41,022 nt of DNA from JAYZDP01 sp036337765 (GCA_036337765.1 JAYZDP010000035.1:1-41022), one strand, 5' to 3'; shown: positions 7,560 through 15,613, numbered from the stretch's first letter. A program made the numbers and translations. Notes: a model not told the origin generated them from the letters alone.

Positions 7560-8839
7560 GATAGCGAGGAGAGCCGCTCGCGGCCGCCCATGTAGGGGCG
7601 CAGGCGCTCGGGAATCAACACCGTGCCGTCGCTCTGCTGGTGGTTCTCGAGCACGGCGACGAACGTGCGGCCGACCGCGAGACCCGATCCGTTCAGCGTG
7701 TGGACCAGTCGTGGGCGACCGCCCTCTGTGGCGCGATAGCGGATCGCTCCGCGGCGCGCCTGAAAGTCGCGACAGTTGCTACAGGAGGAGATCTCGCGAT
7801 AAGTCTCCTGCGACGGCAACCACACCTCCAGATCGCAGGTGCGCGCCGCACCGAAGCCCATGTCGCCCCGCGACAGCGTCACGACCCGGTAAGGCACCTC
7901 CAAGAGCTCGAGCACGCGCCCGGCGTGCCGCACCATCTCTTCGAGCGCCGCCGCGCTCGCTGCCGGAGTCGTCAGCTGCACGAGCTCGACCTTGTGGAAC
8001 TGGTGGTTACGGATCAGCCCGCGCACGTCGCGGCCGTGCGACCCGGCCTCTGCGCGGAAGCACGGCGTGAAGGCGGTATAGCGCAACGGGAGCTCGGCCT
8101 CGTCGAGGATCTCGCCTCGATGGATGTTCGTCAGCGGTACCTCTGCGGTCGGGATCAACCAATAGCCGGAGTCGTCGAGATGGAAGTGGTCGTCTGCGAA
8201 CTTCGGCAGCTGGTTGGAAGTCGTCAACGACTCTTCGTTGGCGATGTAGGGCGGAATCCACTCGGTGTAGCCGTGCTCCTCGGTGTGCAGGTCGAGCATG
8301 AAGCTGGCGAGCGCGCGCTCCAGGCGCGCTCCGGCGCCGCGGTAGAGCGCGAAGCGCGAGCCGGCCAACTTGGCCGAGCGCTCGAAGTCGAGAATGCCGA
8401 GCTCGGCTCCGAGGTCCCAGTGCGCCCGTGGCTCGAAGTCGAAAGCCGGAGGCTCGCCGACCTCGCGCTCCACCCGATTGGACTCCTCGTCCGCCCCAAG
8501 CGGCACCTCGTCGTCCGCCAAGTTGGGGAGGCGCAGCTCGACCCAGCGCAGCTCCTCGTCGAGCGCGCCAAGGCGAGTCTCGAGGATCTCGATCCGGCCC
8601 TTGAGCTCGCCGACCTCGGCGATCGCATCGTGGGCATCGCCGCCCTCGCGCTTGATCTCACCAATCTTCTTCGACGCCTCGTTGCGAGTCCGTTTGAGGC
8701 CCTCGACCTCCACCAGGGCCTCGCGACGCTCGCCATCGAGCCGCGCCCAGCGCTCGACGAGCATGAGGTCCACGCCACGGTCCTCGAGTCGGGACCGCAC
8801 TTCGTCGGGGCGCTCGCGAAGGAGATCTCTCGACAGCAT
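7556..8839 (-). CDS. serS: Seryl-tRNA synthetase
   Basis: A class II aminoacyl-tRNA synthetase of 427 residues, a typical length. The N-terminal antiparallel coiled-coil arm (about 1-105, rich in Glu/Arg/Lys) binds the long variable arm of tRNA-Ser. Motif 2 is visible as FRAEAGSHGRDVRGL followed by HQFHKVEL. Motif 3 is NGSGLAVGRTFVAVLENHQ, followed by the usual ending RLRPYMGG. The start chosen is the ATG at 8839 (MLSRDLLRE), which fits the family's N-terminus. An upstream in-frame start at 8869 would run into pdxA. It lies 13 bases after pdxA and is the last gene of the RicT - Hfq-like - pdxA - serS run. Confidence 0.95.
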   Translation of the reverse strand: MLSRDLLRERPDEVRSRLEDRGVDLMLVERWARLDGERREALVEVEGLKRTRNEASKKIGEIKREGGDAHDAIAEVGELKGRIEILETRLGALDEELRWVELRLPNLADDEVPLGADEESNRVEREVGEPPAFDFEPRAHWDLGAELGILDFERSAKLAGSRFALYRGAGARLERALASFMLDLHTEEHGYTEWIPPYIANEESLTTSNQLPKFADDHFHLDDSGYWLIPTAEVPLTNIHRGEILDEAELPLRYTAFTPCFRAEAGSHGRDVRGLIRNHQFHKVELVQLTTPAASAAALEEMVRHAGRVLELLEVPYRVVTLSRGDMGFGAARTCDLEVWLPSQETYREISSCSNCRDFQARRGAIRYRATEGGRPRLVHTLNGSGLAVGRTFVAVLENHQQSDGTVLIPERLRPYMGGRERLSSLS

Positions 8840-8852
8840 GAGGTCGCGAAGT

Positions 8853-9851
8853 CTACCGGCGGCCCGCAATCAGGTCGAGCGTGGTGCGCACCACCTCGAC
8901 CAGCGGCTCGACGTCAGCGGACGCGGTCCCGGCGATGTCGTAGGCAGTGCCGTGATCGACGGAGGTGCGGATCCACGGCAGCCCCAGAGTCCAGTTGGTG
9001 GCCGAGCCGAAGGCCGCGGTCTTGACCGCGATCAGGCCCTGGTCGTGGTACAGCGCAAGCACCCAGTCGTACTCCCCGCGACGCGCGCGGGCGAAGATCG
9101 AGTCGGCACTCATCGGCCCGCTCGCGTCGATTCCGAGTCGACGTGCCTGCTCGACCGCAGGCCGAACGACCTCGTCGTCTTCGGTACCGAGCAGACCCCC
9201 CTCCCCAGCATGCGGGTTGAGACCGGCGACGCCGATACACCCGCCGGCGTGTCGATCGAGACACGCGAGGGCGTCGACGATGCGGCTCGGCGTGATCGCG
9301 TCCAGAGCCGCTCGCAGGGGCATGTGGGTATTGAGCAGCGCGACCCTCAGGTCGGCGCTCAAGAACGTCATCAGGTAGTCACGACCGTAGTCGCCCATAC
9401 CCGCAGCGGCAGCGAGGTAGTCGGTATGGCCGACGAAACCCGGCCGCTCATGCTCGGCGATCGGACCCTTGGCGAGCGGACACGTCACCAGAGCGTCCCC
9501 GGCGCCCGAGCGCATCAGCTCGATAGCGACGTCGAGAGCGGCGACGGCTCCGTGCGCATCGGCGGCACCGGGTGCCCCAGGTGTGACCTCGCGCTGCACT
9601 CCCACCGGGTCCACCAGGGCGAGGGCGGAATCGTCCTGGGCCACCTCCCCCGTCTCGAGCTCTACGAAGTTCGGCAGCGGCTGAGCCAGCACCGCGGCGT
9701 GGCGCTCGAGGGCGGCTCGCTCGGCGACCACCACCGCACGGTAGTCACGAGTCGAGTCAGCCAGCAGGCGCAGCAGGATCTCCGGGCCCACCCCCGCCGG
9801 GTCGCCCTGCGTGAAGATCAGGGTCGGATTCTGCGACCCCGTCGGCCTCAG
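8853..9851 (-). CDS. pdxA: 4-hydroxythreonine-4-phosphate dehydrogenase
   Basis: An NAD-dependent, metal-requiring enzyme of pyridoxal 5'-phosphate synthesis (DXP-dependent route). The family signature TQGDPAGVGPE is near the N-terminus. The three metal-binding His motifs are present: GHTDYLA, LNPHAGEGG and YHDQGLIAVK. Upstream in-frame ATG/GTG/TTG codons lie inside the Hfq-like gene and would add about 44 unrelated residues. The best-placed start is a CTG at 9849-9851 overlapping the upstream TGA (CTGA). It gives 332 residues, the normal PdxA length. This CTG start is an inference from alignment length and coupling. The C-terminal segment ends just before serS. Confidence 0.92.
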   Translation of the reverse strand: MRPTGSQNPTLIFTQGDPAGVGPEILLRLLADSTRDYRAVVVAERAALERHAAVLAQPLPNFVELETGEVAQDDSALALVDPVGVQREVTPGAPGAADAHGAVAALDVAIELMRSGAGDALVTCPLAKGPIAEHERPGFVGHTDYLAAAAGMGDYGRDYLMTFLSADLRVALLNTHMPLRAALDAITPSRIVDALACLDRHAGGCIGVAGLNPHAGEGGLLGTEDDEVVRPAVEQARRLGIDASGPMSADSIFARARRGEYDWVLALYHDQGLIAVKTAAFGSATNWTLGLPWIRTSVDHGTAYDIAGTASADVEPLVEVVRTTLDLIAGRR

Positions 9852-10174
9852 CCTGTCGCCTGGCTGCGCCGTGCGCGTCTGCGAAGCTCCTCTTCCTTGA
9901 ACATGTAGCGAACGTTGTGCTTGAGCACGACGAGGTTCGGGCCGTCGTTGCGGTTGAGCTTCAGCGCTCCCTTGTCGTACCACTCGATCCAGCCGCGCAG
10001 CTCTTCGCCGTCATTGAGCACGATGACCATCGCCGTCTTCGCAGCCATCTGCTTGAGGTAGTAGAACTCTTCGGCGTTGGTCTGCTCGGGAGGGCTGGGA
10101 CGCCGCCGCGCACCGCGCGAAGCCGTCGCGCGCTTGTCGTCCATCTCGGGACGGATGAGTTTTCTGTCGCTCAA
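9848..10174 (-). CDS. Hfq-like RNA-binding Sm protein
   Basis: 108 residues with an Sm/Hfq core at about 33-95. An N-terminal helix (TNAEEFYYLKQMA) is followed by Sm1 (AMVIVLNDGEELRGWIEWYDK, about 48-68). Sm2 is LVVLKHNVRYMFK (81-93) and keeps the Lys-His pair (85-86) that Hfq uses to hold the 3' U of RNAs. The protein has a 30-residue charged N-terminal extension and a basic C-terminal tail. The expected function is small-RNA/mRNA chaperoning as a hexamer. The start is a TTG overlapping the upstream gene's TGA (TTGA). An ATG 30 bases further in (10144) is an alternative that would shorten the extension. It is sandwiched between RicT-like and pdxA genes. Confidence 0.82.
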   Translation of the reverse strand: MSDRKLIRPEMDDKRATASRGARRRPSPPEQTNAEEFYYLKQMAAKTAMVIVLNDGEELRGWIEWYDKGALKLNRNDGPNLVVLKHNVRYMFKEEELRRRARRSQATG

Positions 10175-10905
10175 GTGGCAGCTCCAGTGCCCAGCTGGGT
10201 CAGGTCCCGAGGGGGCTTCTTGTAGTTGTCGTCTTCATAGGCGAGGCAGCAGAGGAGCCTCCCGCATTGGCCGGAGATCTTCGAGGGGTTGAGGCTCAGA
10301 TTCTGTCGCTTTGCCATCTGGATCGAGATCGGGCGGAACTCCGTCATCCAGCTCGAGCAGCACAACGTGCGGCCGCAGACTCCGATTCCCCCGAGCAGGC
10401 CGGCCTCGTCGCGTGAGCCGATCTGGATCATCTTCACCCGCACCGAAAAGCGTTTGCCGAGATCCCGCACCAGTTGGCGAAAGTCCACGCGTTTGTCGGC
10501 GGTGAAGTAGAACTGAGCCGACTGGCCGCCCAGGGCAAACTCGATCTTCGAGATCTTCAGCTTCAGGCCCAGCTCGCGCACTCGCTCGAGGGCGTAGCGC
10601 TTGGCACTCAGCTCGTTACGTACCTTGCGGTCGAAGGAGGCGACGTCGTGGCGGTCGGCGAGGCGTACCAACGAGCGAGCGCTCGACTTCTGGCAAGGCT
10701 TGAAGACCGGCATCGGCACCTTCTCGACGCGGGCGTGGGCTGGGCCCTCGTCGAACTCGACGATCACCCGGTCGCCACGCGCGTAAAGAGCGCCACCGGT
10801 CTTGCACAGCGTCAGGTTGGTTTCCTCGCCGAAGCGCACGCCGACGAAGGAGTCCTCCGTCTCGGTGGACATGCCGACGAAACCACAACCTCCACAACCT
10901 GACAT
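10171..10905 (-). CDS. ricT: PSP1-domain protein, RicT/YaaT-like
   Basis: 244 residues, homologous to Bacillus RicT (YaaT), part of the RicA-RicF-RicT complex that carries Fe-S clusters and guides RNase Y processing. The cysteine pattern is conspicuous: an N-terminal SGCGGCG (Cys4, Cys7), then GVCGRTLCC and SGQCGRLLCC in the C-terminal half, the PSP1 hallmark. YFTADKRVDFRQLVRDL is another conserved block. It heads a run with an Hfq-like gene, so RNA metabolism is a common theme of the first two genes. RicA and RicF are not nearby. A weak AT-rich promoter-like stretch (GATAAAT on the minus strand near 10945) lies upstream. Confidence 0.85.
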   Translation of the reverse strand: MSGCGGCGFVGMSTETEDSFVGVRFGEETNLTLCKTGGALYARGDRVIVEFDEGPAHARVEKVPMPVFKPCQKSSARSLVRLADRHDVASFDRKVRNELSAKRYALERVRELGLKLKISKIEFALGGQSAQFYFTADKRVDFRQLVRDLGKRFSVRVKMIQIGSRDEAGLLGGIGVCGRTLCCSSWMTEFRPISIQMAKRQNLSLNPSKISGQCGRLLCCLAYEDDNYKKPPRDLTQLGTGAAT

Positions 10906-11043
10906 TCAAGACCCTTCGTGGCGCCTCGGGCGACCACGTAAACTATTTATCTGAAGCGACTTACGCTTGAAACCAGAAACCGGAGAGGACTGTGAGGCAC
11001 ACGAGCGAATGTGGAGCCATTATCCCAGGGCCACCAGGCCGGG

Positions 11044-12333
11044 TCAACGCGTGGCGGCTGCGTCAGCGAGCACGCGGCGACCGATGTCACGGCGCAGGAT
11101 CTTCGACGGCCAGTAGACGTCGTCACAGGCCGCGTACGCCCTCTCTAGGGCGTCGCGCAAATCTGTGCCGAGGGCGCAGACGTTCAGCACGCGTCCGCCG
11201 GTCGCGATGATGTGGTCGCCGTTAACACCCGTGCCGGCGTGAAACACCTCGACCCCGGGCCGCGAGTCGGCCTTGGTCAGCCCACTAATCACGTCGCCGG
11301 TCGACGCCTTGCTCGGGTAGCCGTGATTGCCCAACACGATGCAGGCGGCGGCGTCCTGGCGAAAGCCGAGCTGGCTCGACTGGAAGCCCCGACTGGCGCC
11401 ATCGTGCAGCAGCTGCGCCAGATCGTCGTCCAGTCGCAGTAGGAGTGCTTGCGCCTCGGGGTCGCCGAAGCGGATGTTGAACTCGAGGACCTGCGGGCCG
11501 CCAGCAGTCATCATGAGCCCCGCATAGACGACGCCGACGAGCGGTGCCCCCTCCGCGGCCATGCCGTTGACGGTCGGCTCGAGAATCTCCGACACCAGCG
11601 CTTCCTCCTCTGCCGCCGTCACAATGGCCGACGGGCTATGGGCACCCATGCCGCCGGTGTTCGGGCCGGTGTCGTCCTCGCCGATCCGCTTGTAGTCCTT
11701 GCTGGTCGCCAGCGGCAGGATCTGCTGGCCGTCCGACAGGCCCATGAACGAGACCTCCTCGCCCTCGAGCAACGGCTCGACCAGCACCCGCGCACCGGCA
11801 TTGCCGAAGCGGCGCTCGCCGAAGAAGACCTCCAGAGCCTCCTCGAAGTCGCTCTCGCTGCGGATCATCAACACCCCTTTGCCAGCCGCCAGGCCATCGG
11901 CCTTGAGCACGTGGGGAATGCCCATCTCGGCGACGGCAGCTCGCGCCTCCTCCGCGCTCTCGACGACGTGGAAGGGCTGCGCCGTCGGCACGCCGTGACG
12001 CACCATGAACTCTTTGGCGAAGATTTTCGAGCTCTCGAGCTGTGCGGCGGCCTGCGAAGGACCGTAGACGGTGAGCCCCCGGGCCTGCATGGCGTCGACG
12101 ATGCCGAGCGACAGGGGTAGCTCGGGCCCGACCACGGTCAGGTCGACGTTCTCGCGCTCCGCTAGCTCCACCAGGCCCGGGACGTCGTCGACCCTGCACT
12201 CGATGTTTCGACCGAGCCGAGCCGTTCCCGGGTTGCCGGGAGCGCAGAGGATCTCCTCCACCAACGCACTCTGCGACAGCTTCCATGCCAACGCGTGCTC
12301 TCGCCCGCCATTGCCGATCACCAACACCTTCAT
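11044..12333 (-). CDS. purD: Phosphoribosylamine-glycine ligase (GAR synthetase)
   Basis: 429 residues, full length. It carries out the second step of purine synthesis, joining glycine to phosphoribosylamine with ATP. The N-terminal domain opens MKVLVIGNGGREHALAWKL, a perfect family start. The ATP-grasp part shows LKADGLAAGKGV, the PurD signature DYKRIGEDDTGPNTGGMG, and NIRFGDPEAQ for metal binding. A GGAGGAT ribosome site precedes the ATG. It is divergent from lpxD with about 90 bases between the starts. No other pur genes adjoin. A short GC-rich hairpin (GGCC-ACCA-GGCC) just beyond the stop, near 11030, may help termination, but there is no U tract. Confidence 0.96.
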   Translation of the reverse strand: MKVLVIGNGGREHALAWKLSQSALVEEILCAPGNPGTARLGRNIECRVDDVPGLVELAERENVDLTVVGPELPLSLGIVDAMQARGLTVYGPSQAAAQLESSKIFAKEFMVRHGVPTAQPFHVVESAEEARAAVAEMGIPHVLKADGLAAGKGVLMIRSESDFEEALEVFFGERRFGNAGARVLVEPLLEGEEVSFMGLSDGQQILPLATSKDYKRIGEDDTGPNTGGMGAHSPSAIVTAAEEEALVSEILEPTVNGMAAEGAPLVGVVYAGLMMTAGGPQVLEFNIRFGDPEAQALLLRLDDDLAQLLHDGASRGFQSSQLGFRQDAAACIVLGNHGYPSKASTGDVISGLTKADSRPGVEVFHAGTGVNGDHIIATGGRVLNVCALGTDLRDALERAYAACDDVYWPSKILRRDIGRRVLADAAATR

Positions 12334-12423
12334 CGACGATCCTCCGCGGCGATGCTATCCACGAAGCCTGCGCCTGGCTATCATCACGGACCGATGAACG
12401 AGATCTTGAGAGGCCATCGCCGC

Positions 12424-13464
12424 ATGACCGTTGCGGCTCTGGCCGAGGAGATCGACGCCGAACTCGTCGGCAGGGGCGATGCCAAGGTCGACGGTTGTGC
12501 CGGCCTGAAGGAGGCGACGCCCGCCGACGTGTCGTTTCTGACCCGTGCAAGCTACGCCTCGCAGGTCGCCGACTCGCTCGCGGCGGCGGTCATTCTGTCC
12601 GCCGATTCGGCCGAGAAAGTGAGCCACTCGACACTCCTCGTCGCCGACGATCCGTACTTTGCGTTCCGCCAGGCGGTCGTGGCGCTCTACGGCTTCCGGC
12701 GCCAGCCCGCGCCAGGGGTCAGCGAGCTGGCGAGCGTGGCCGACGACGCGACGCTGGGCGAGGACGTGTCGATCGGACCGTTCGCCTGCGTTGGCGGGGG
12801 CGCTGTCATCGGCGCTCGCACGGTGCTGCACGCCAGCACCCACATCGCCCCCGGCGCGCGCATCGGTGAGGACGCCATTCTCTACCCCGGCGTGTCGGTA
12901 TACGACGAGTGCGTTGTCGGGAGTCGCGTCATTCTGCACTCGAACACGGTGATCGGCCAGGACGGCTTCGGCCACGCTCCCCACGCCGGGGCCCACCACA
13001 AGATCCCACAGGTCGGGATCGCTGTGATCGAGGACGACGTCGAGATCGGGGCCAACTGCTCGATCGACCGTGGAACGCTCGGTGCGACGGTGATCGGCAA
13101 GGGCACGAAAATGTCGAACAACGTGGTCGTAGGTCATGGCTCGAAGGTGGGTGAGCACAACCTGATGGTCGCCTTCGTCGGCCTCGCGGGGTCGGTCGAG
13201 ACCGGCGACTACGTCGTTATGGGAGGAAAGTCCGCCATCATGGGCCATCTGAAAGTCGGCGACGGAACGCAGATCGCGGCCAAGGCCCTGCTCAGCAAGA
13301 ACTCCGAGCCGGGTCAAAAGTGGTACGGGCAGCCCGCCCTCGAGATGGGGCGGGGGCAGCGCGCGGCCGCGGTTCACGCCAAGCTGCCCGAGATGGCCAA
13401 GGAGCTTCGGGCGCTGCGCCACCAGGTCGACGAGCTGCGCCAAAAGCTCGACGACGACGAGTGA
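12424..13464 (+). CDS. lpxD: UDP-3-O-acylglucosamine N-acyltransferase
   Basis: 346 residues from the ATG at 12424, which has GAGAGG upstream. An ATG 30 bases earlier lacks a ribosome site, and family members start close to TVAALAEEI. LpxD adds the second acyl chain in lipid A synthesis and acts as a trimer in the cytoplasm. It has an N-terminal uridine-binding domain (about 1-100), then a left-handed beta helix of hexapeptide repeats with the family block GQDGFG...KIPQVG and IDRGTLGATVIG. The likely catalytic His lies in the VVVGHGSKVGEHN segment. A charged C-terminal helix (LRHQVDELRQKLDD) follows. It implies an LPS-bearing outer membrane. No lpxA/fabZ neighbours are present. Confidence 0.94.
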   Translation: MTVAALAEEIDAELVGRGDAKVDGCAGLKEATPADVSFLTRASYASQVADSLAAAVILSADSAEKVSHSTLLVADDPYFAFRQAVVALYGFRRQPAPGVSELASVADDATLGEDVSIGPFACVGGGAVIGARTVLHASTHIAPGARIGEDAILYPGVSVYDECVVGSRVILHSNTVIGQDGFGHAPHAGAHHKIPQVGIAVIEDDVEIGANCSIDRGTLGATVIGKGTKMSNNVVVGHGSKVGEHNLMVAFVGLAGSVETGDYVVMGGKSAIMGHLKVGDGTQIAAKALLSKNSEPGQKWYGQPALEMGRGQRAAAVHAKLPEMAKELRALRHQVDELRQKLDDDE

Positions 13465-13471
13465 CCGGCGC

Positions 13472-13981
13472 CTACTCGCCCTTGGCGTCGAGGTAGCTGT
13501 CGACCGGGGCGGCGAGCCGATCGCTGGTCAGGCCGGACTTCTCGCGTGCTGCCGCGCGGCTCATCCCCTCCTCGGCAACGAGGTAGGCGTAGTACGCGGC
13601 CCCGACCCTGCCGCCGCTTGCGCAGTGGACAAGAACCGGCTTCTCGGCGTTTCGGAACATCTCGATGAAGGTGTCCCAGGTGGCGTGGGTGCCCATCGTC
13701 TCGCGCGTCATCGGCAGGGTCAGATACTCGAGACCGGTGGCCTTCAGCGCTTGGGTCTCGTCGAAGCCCCGATCTTCACCCTCGCCGCGGAGATCGATCA
13801 CAGTCTTGTACTCGGCGCGGGCCAGTGCCTGAAGCTGCTGCGCGGTTGGCTGACCGCCGAAGAGCACACCCTCCTCCGGCACTCTCTCGTTGAGGATTCC
13901 AGTACCGCCACCCTCTTGCGCGAAGCCGCCGGCTCCGATCGTCAGAACGACGATTGCCACCAGGATAGATCGAATCGTCAT
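13472..13981 (-). CDS. Secreted DUF442-type tyrosine phosphatase-like protein
   Basis: 169 residues with a signal peptide (MTIRSILVAIVVLTIGAGGFAQ), so the domain acts in the periplasm or outside. The domain resembles the DUF442/beta-lactamase-hydrolase-like phosphatase family, with TVIDLRGEGED (about 60-70) and the P-loop VHCASGGRVGAAYY. Cys120 and Arg125 are separated by four residues rather than the five of classical protein tyrosine phosphatases; I recall this spacing from DUF442 members. LFGGQPTAQQL near residue 40 is also family-like. Substrate unknown. It converges on lpxD (7-base gap) and is divergent from the radical SAM gene. Confidence 0.82.
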   Translation of the reverse strand: MTIRSILVAIVVLTIGAGGFAQEGGGTGILNERVPEEGVLFGGQPTAQQLQALARAEYKTVIDLRGEGEDRGFDETQALKATGLEYLTLPMTRETMGTHATWDTFIEMFRNAEKPVLVHCASGGRVGAAYYAYLVAEEGMSRAAAREKSGLTSDRLAAPVDSYLDAKGE

Positions 13982-14036
13982 AGAGCCCCCTTATAACTGC
14001 AGATGTTAACAATCATGCGCACACAGCTTGATCTTC

Positions 14037-14062
14037 AAGAAACTTTCTAATGAAAAGTTCTT
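14037..14062 (+). promoter_or_regulatory. Imperfect hairpin before the radical SAM gene
   Basis: AAGAA-a-CTTT pairs with AAAGTTCTT, nine pairs with one bulged A. It lies just upstream of a strong AAAAGGAG ribosome site at 14067-14074. The divergent gap 13982-14077 is markedly AT-rich compared with its surroundings and must contain both promoters, but no convincing -35/-10 pair is visible. The hairpin could be an operator dyad or a leader structure. Confidence 0.3.
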
Positions 14063-14077
14063 TCTAAAAGGAGATCC

Positions 14078-14752
14078 ATGCACGACTACCTGCCAGAACC
14101 GTTCCGTTTGGCACCGCAGCTCACTGACGAGCCCACGGAGGATCCACACCCGAAGACCGCCCTCCTGCCCAACCCGTTCTACGCGAAGGACCCCCACGCG
14201 AGCTTCGGCAAGCACGTGCTGACCCCCACCCTGGCGCTCACGTCGATCGCGGGCGCGACCCCGGCGGGCTGGACGGTCGCCTACTGGGACGAGAACCTGC
14301 TGCAGGGCCCTCCACCGCTCGATCCGGTGCCGGAGGTTGTCGGAATCACCGTCCACTTGACCTTCGCCCGTCGCGCCTATGAGCTCGCCGCCCACTATCG
14401 GGCTCACGGCTCGAAGATCGTGCTCGGCGGTCTGCACGTCCTGTCGTGCCCGGAGGAGGCCATGGCGCACGCGGATGCGATCGCCGTCGGCGACGGGGTG
14501 CAGATCTGGCCACGCATGCTCGAAGACATCGCTGCAGATCGACTCGAGCAGCGCTACGACGCCGACTATGCACGCCCCTACAGCGACGATCCACCCCCCC
14601 CGGCGAGATCTGGTGCCGAAGCGCTCGTTTCTGACCACCACCAGCCTCATCGCCACGCGTGGCTGCCACAATCGGTGCGACTTCTGCTACTTGGCGACCG
14701 AGGGGCTGCACATGCCCTATCGCATGCGCGATCCGGCGCAGGTCGTCGCTGA
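14078..14752 (+). CDS. Radical SAM protein, N-terminal half (frameshifted)
   Basis: This reading gives the N-terminal half of a B12-binding-type radical SAM protein. A leader rich in prolines (LLPNPFYAKDPHASFGKHVL) is followed by a Rossmann-like region (PEVVGITVHLTFARRAYELA, then KIVLGGLHVL, then EEAMAHADAIAVGDG). That order is typical of the B12-binding domain of such enzymes, but no DxHxxG cobalamin motif is visible. After DDPPPP, near 14600, the frame stops being family-like and terminates at 14752. The true continuation is one base away, in the frame of the next entry. The break lies in a run of eight C (14594-14601). The start ATG has a strong AAAAGGAG. Confidence 0.75.
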   Translation: MHDYLPEPFRLAPQLTDEPTEDPHPKTALLPNPFYAKDPHASFGKHVLTPTLALTSIAGATPAGWTVAYWDENLLQGPPPLDPVPEVVGITVHLTFARRAYELAAHYRAHGSKIVLGGLHVLSCPEEAMAHADAIAVGDGVQIWPRMLEDIAADRLEQRYDADYARPYSDDPPPPARSGAEALVSDHHQPHRHAWLPQSVRLLLLGDRGAAHALSHARSGAGRR

Positions 14753-15578
14753 GCTCGTCGCAGACGGCGAGCCCTACGCGGTCTTCACCGACAACAATCT
14801 GGGATCGAACCGCCGCTATCTACGGACGCTGTGCGAAGCCCTGCGCCCGGTCGAGAAGATCTGGAGCGCCGCGGTGACGATCGACGTGACCGACGACCCG
14901 GATCTGGTGCGCGAGATGGCCTTGGCCGGATGCACCGGCGTGTTCGTGGGTTTCGAGTCGCTCACCGACCGCAACCTGTCTGACGCCCGCAAGTCGACTC
15001 CATCCGCCGACGACTACGCCCGCCGCGTGGAGCTGTTTCAGCGCCACGGGATCCAAGTCAACGGCAGCTTCGTCTTCGGCTTCGACCACGATCGACCCGA
15101 CGTTTTCGACCGCACCGTGCGTTGGGTCGAGGACATGGGACTCGAGTGCGCGACCTTCCACATCCTCACCCCGTACCCAGCAACGCCACTGTTTGAGCGG
15201 CTGGATCGAGAAGGCAGGATCCTCACTCGCGACTGGGATCTCTACGACACCGCGAATGCGGTCTTCGAGCCACGGCACATGACTCCTGCCGAGCTCGAGG
15301 ACGGCTACAAGAGCGTGTATCGGCGCCTCTTCTCACACGCGAGCATCTGGCGCCGACGCCCGAGCGGGACTGCCGTCGCCCCCTACCTGGCGATGGCCTA
15401 CCTCTACAAGCGCTCCAACAGATTGTGGCACTTCCTCATCCGGTACCGCCTCACCCACCGGGCGTGGCGGCCTCTGGTCGAGCTCACACGAAGGCGCCAC
15501 CTACGATTCCGGCGCCGACTGGCGGCACGGGCCGCGGCGGCGAGGTCTGCCGGTCATGTCGTTTCCGCCGGCGTCTGA
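14595..15578 (+). CDS. Radical SAM protein, C-terminal half (frameshifted)
   Basis: Continuation, in the +1 frame, of the gene starting at 14078; removing one C from the C8 tract joins both into about 500 residues. The frame carries ATRGCHNRCDFCYLAT with the CxxxCxxC that binds the SAM-cleaving 4Fe-4S cluster. It continues with a TIM-barrel core: FTDNNLGSN, then GVFVGFESL, NGSFVFGFDHD and LTPYPATPLFERL. A basic C-terminal tail follows (RRRHLRFRRRL). This is the B12-binding/radical SAM layout (DUF4070/4080-like), whose members modify lipids, cofactors or natural products; the substrate cannot be told. No own start codon with a ribosome site is apparent. The last eight codons lie inside the 61-bp repeat that begins at 15553. 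Confidence 0.75.
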   Translation, partial: PPRRDLVPKRSFLTTTSLIATRGCHNRCDFCYLATEGLHMPYRMRDPAQVVAELVADGEPYAVFTDNNLGSNRRYLRTLCEALRPVEKIWSAAVTIDVTDDPDLVREMALAGCTGVFVGFESLTDRNLSDARKSTPSADDYARRVELFQRHGIQVNGSFVFGFDHDRPDVFDRTVRWVEDMGLECATFHILTPYPATPLFERLDREGRILTRDWDLYDTANAVFEPRHMTPAELEDGYKSVYRRLFSHASIWRRRPSGTAVAPYLAMAYLYKRSNRLWHFLIRYRLTHRAWRPLVELTRRRHLRFRRRLAARAAAARSAGHVVSAGV

Positions 15579-15613
15579 GCCGGGTCGTACGCTATCCTGC
15601 TCGCTCACCCCGG
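15553..15613 (+). repeat. 61-bp repeat, copy 1
   Basis: Matches copy 2 (20310-20370) at 54 of 61 positions without gaps. It lies directly before the SCP2-like gene and ends 14 bases before its ATG. It covers the last codons of the radical SAM frame and the gap after it. Both copies are on the same strand and both precede a plus-strand gene. Confidence 0.75.

Noticed and set aside
7640..9025. Long open frame on the plus strand opposite serS
   Set aside because: Antisense shadow caused by high GC; serS motifs on the minus strand are decisive and the plus reading has no family features.
12301..12423. Promoter of lpxD at a TATCAT-like box
   Set aside because: No -35 at a suitable distance; a single hexamer is not enough to call a promoter.
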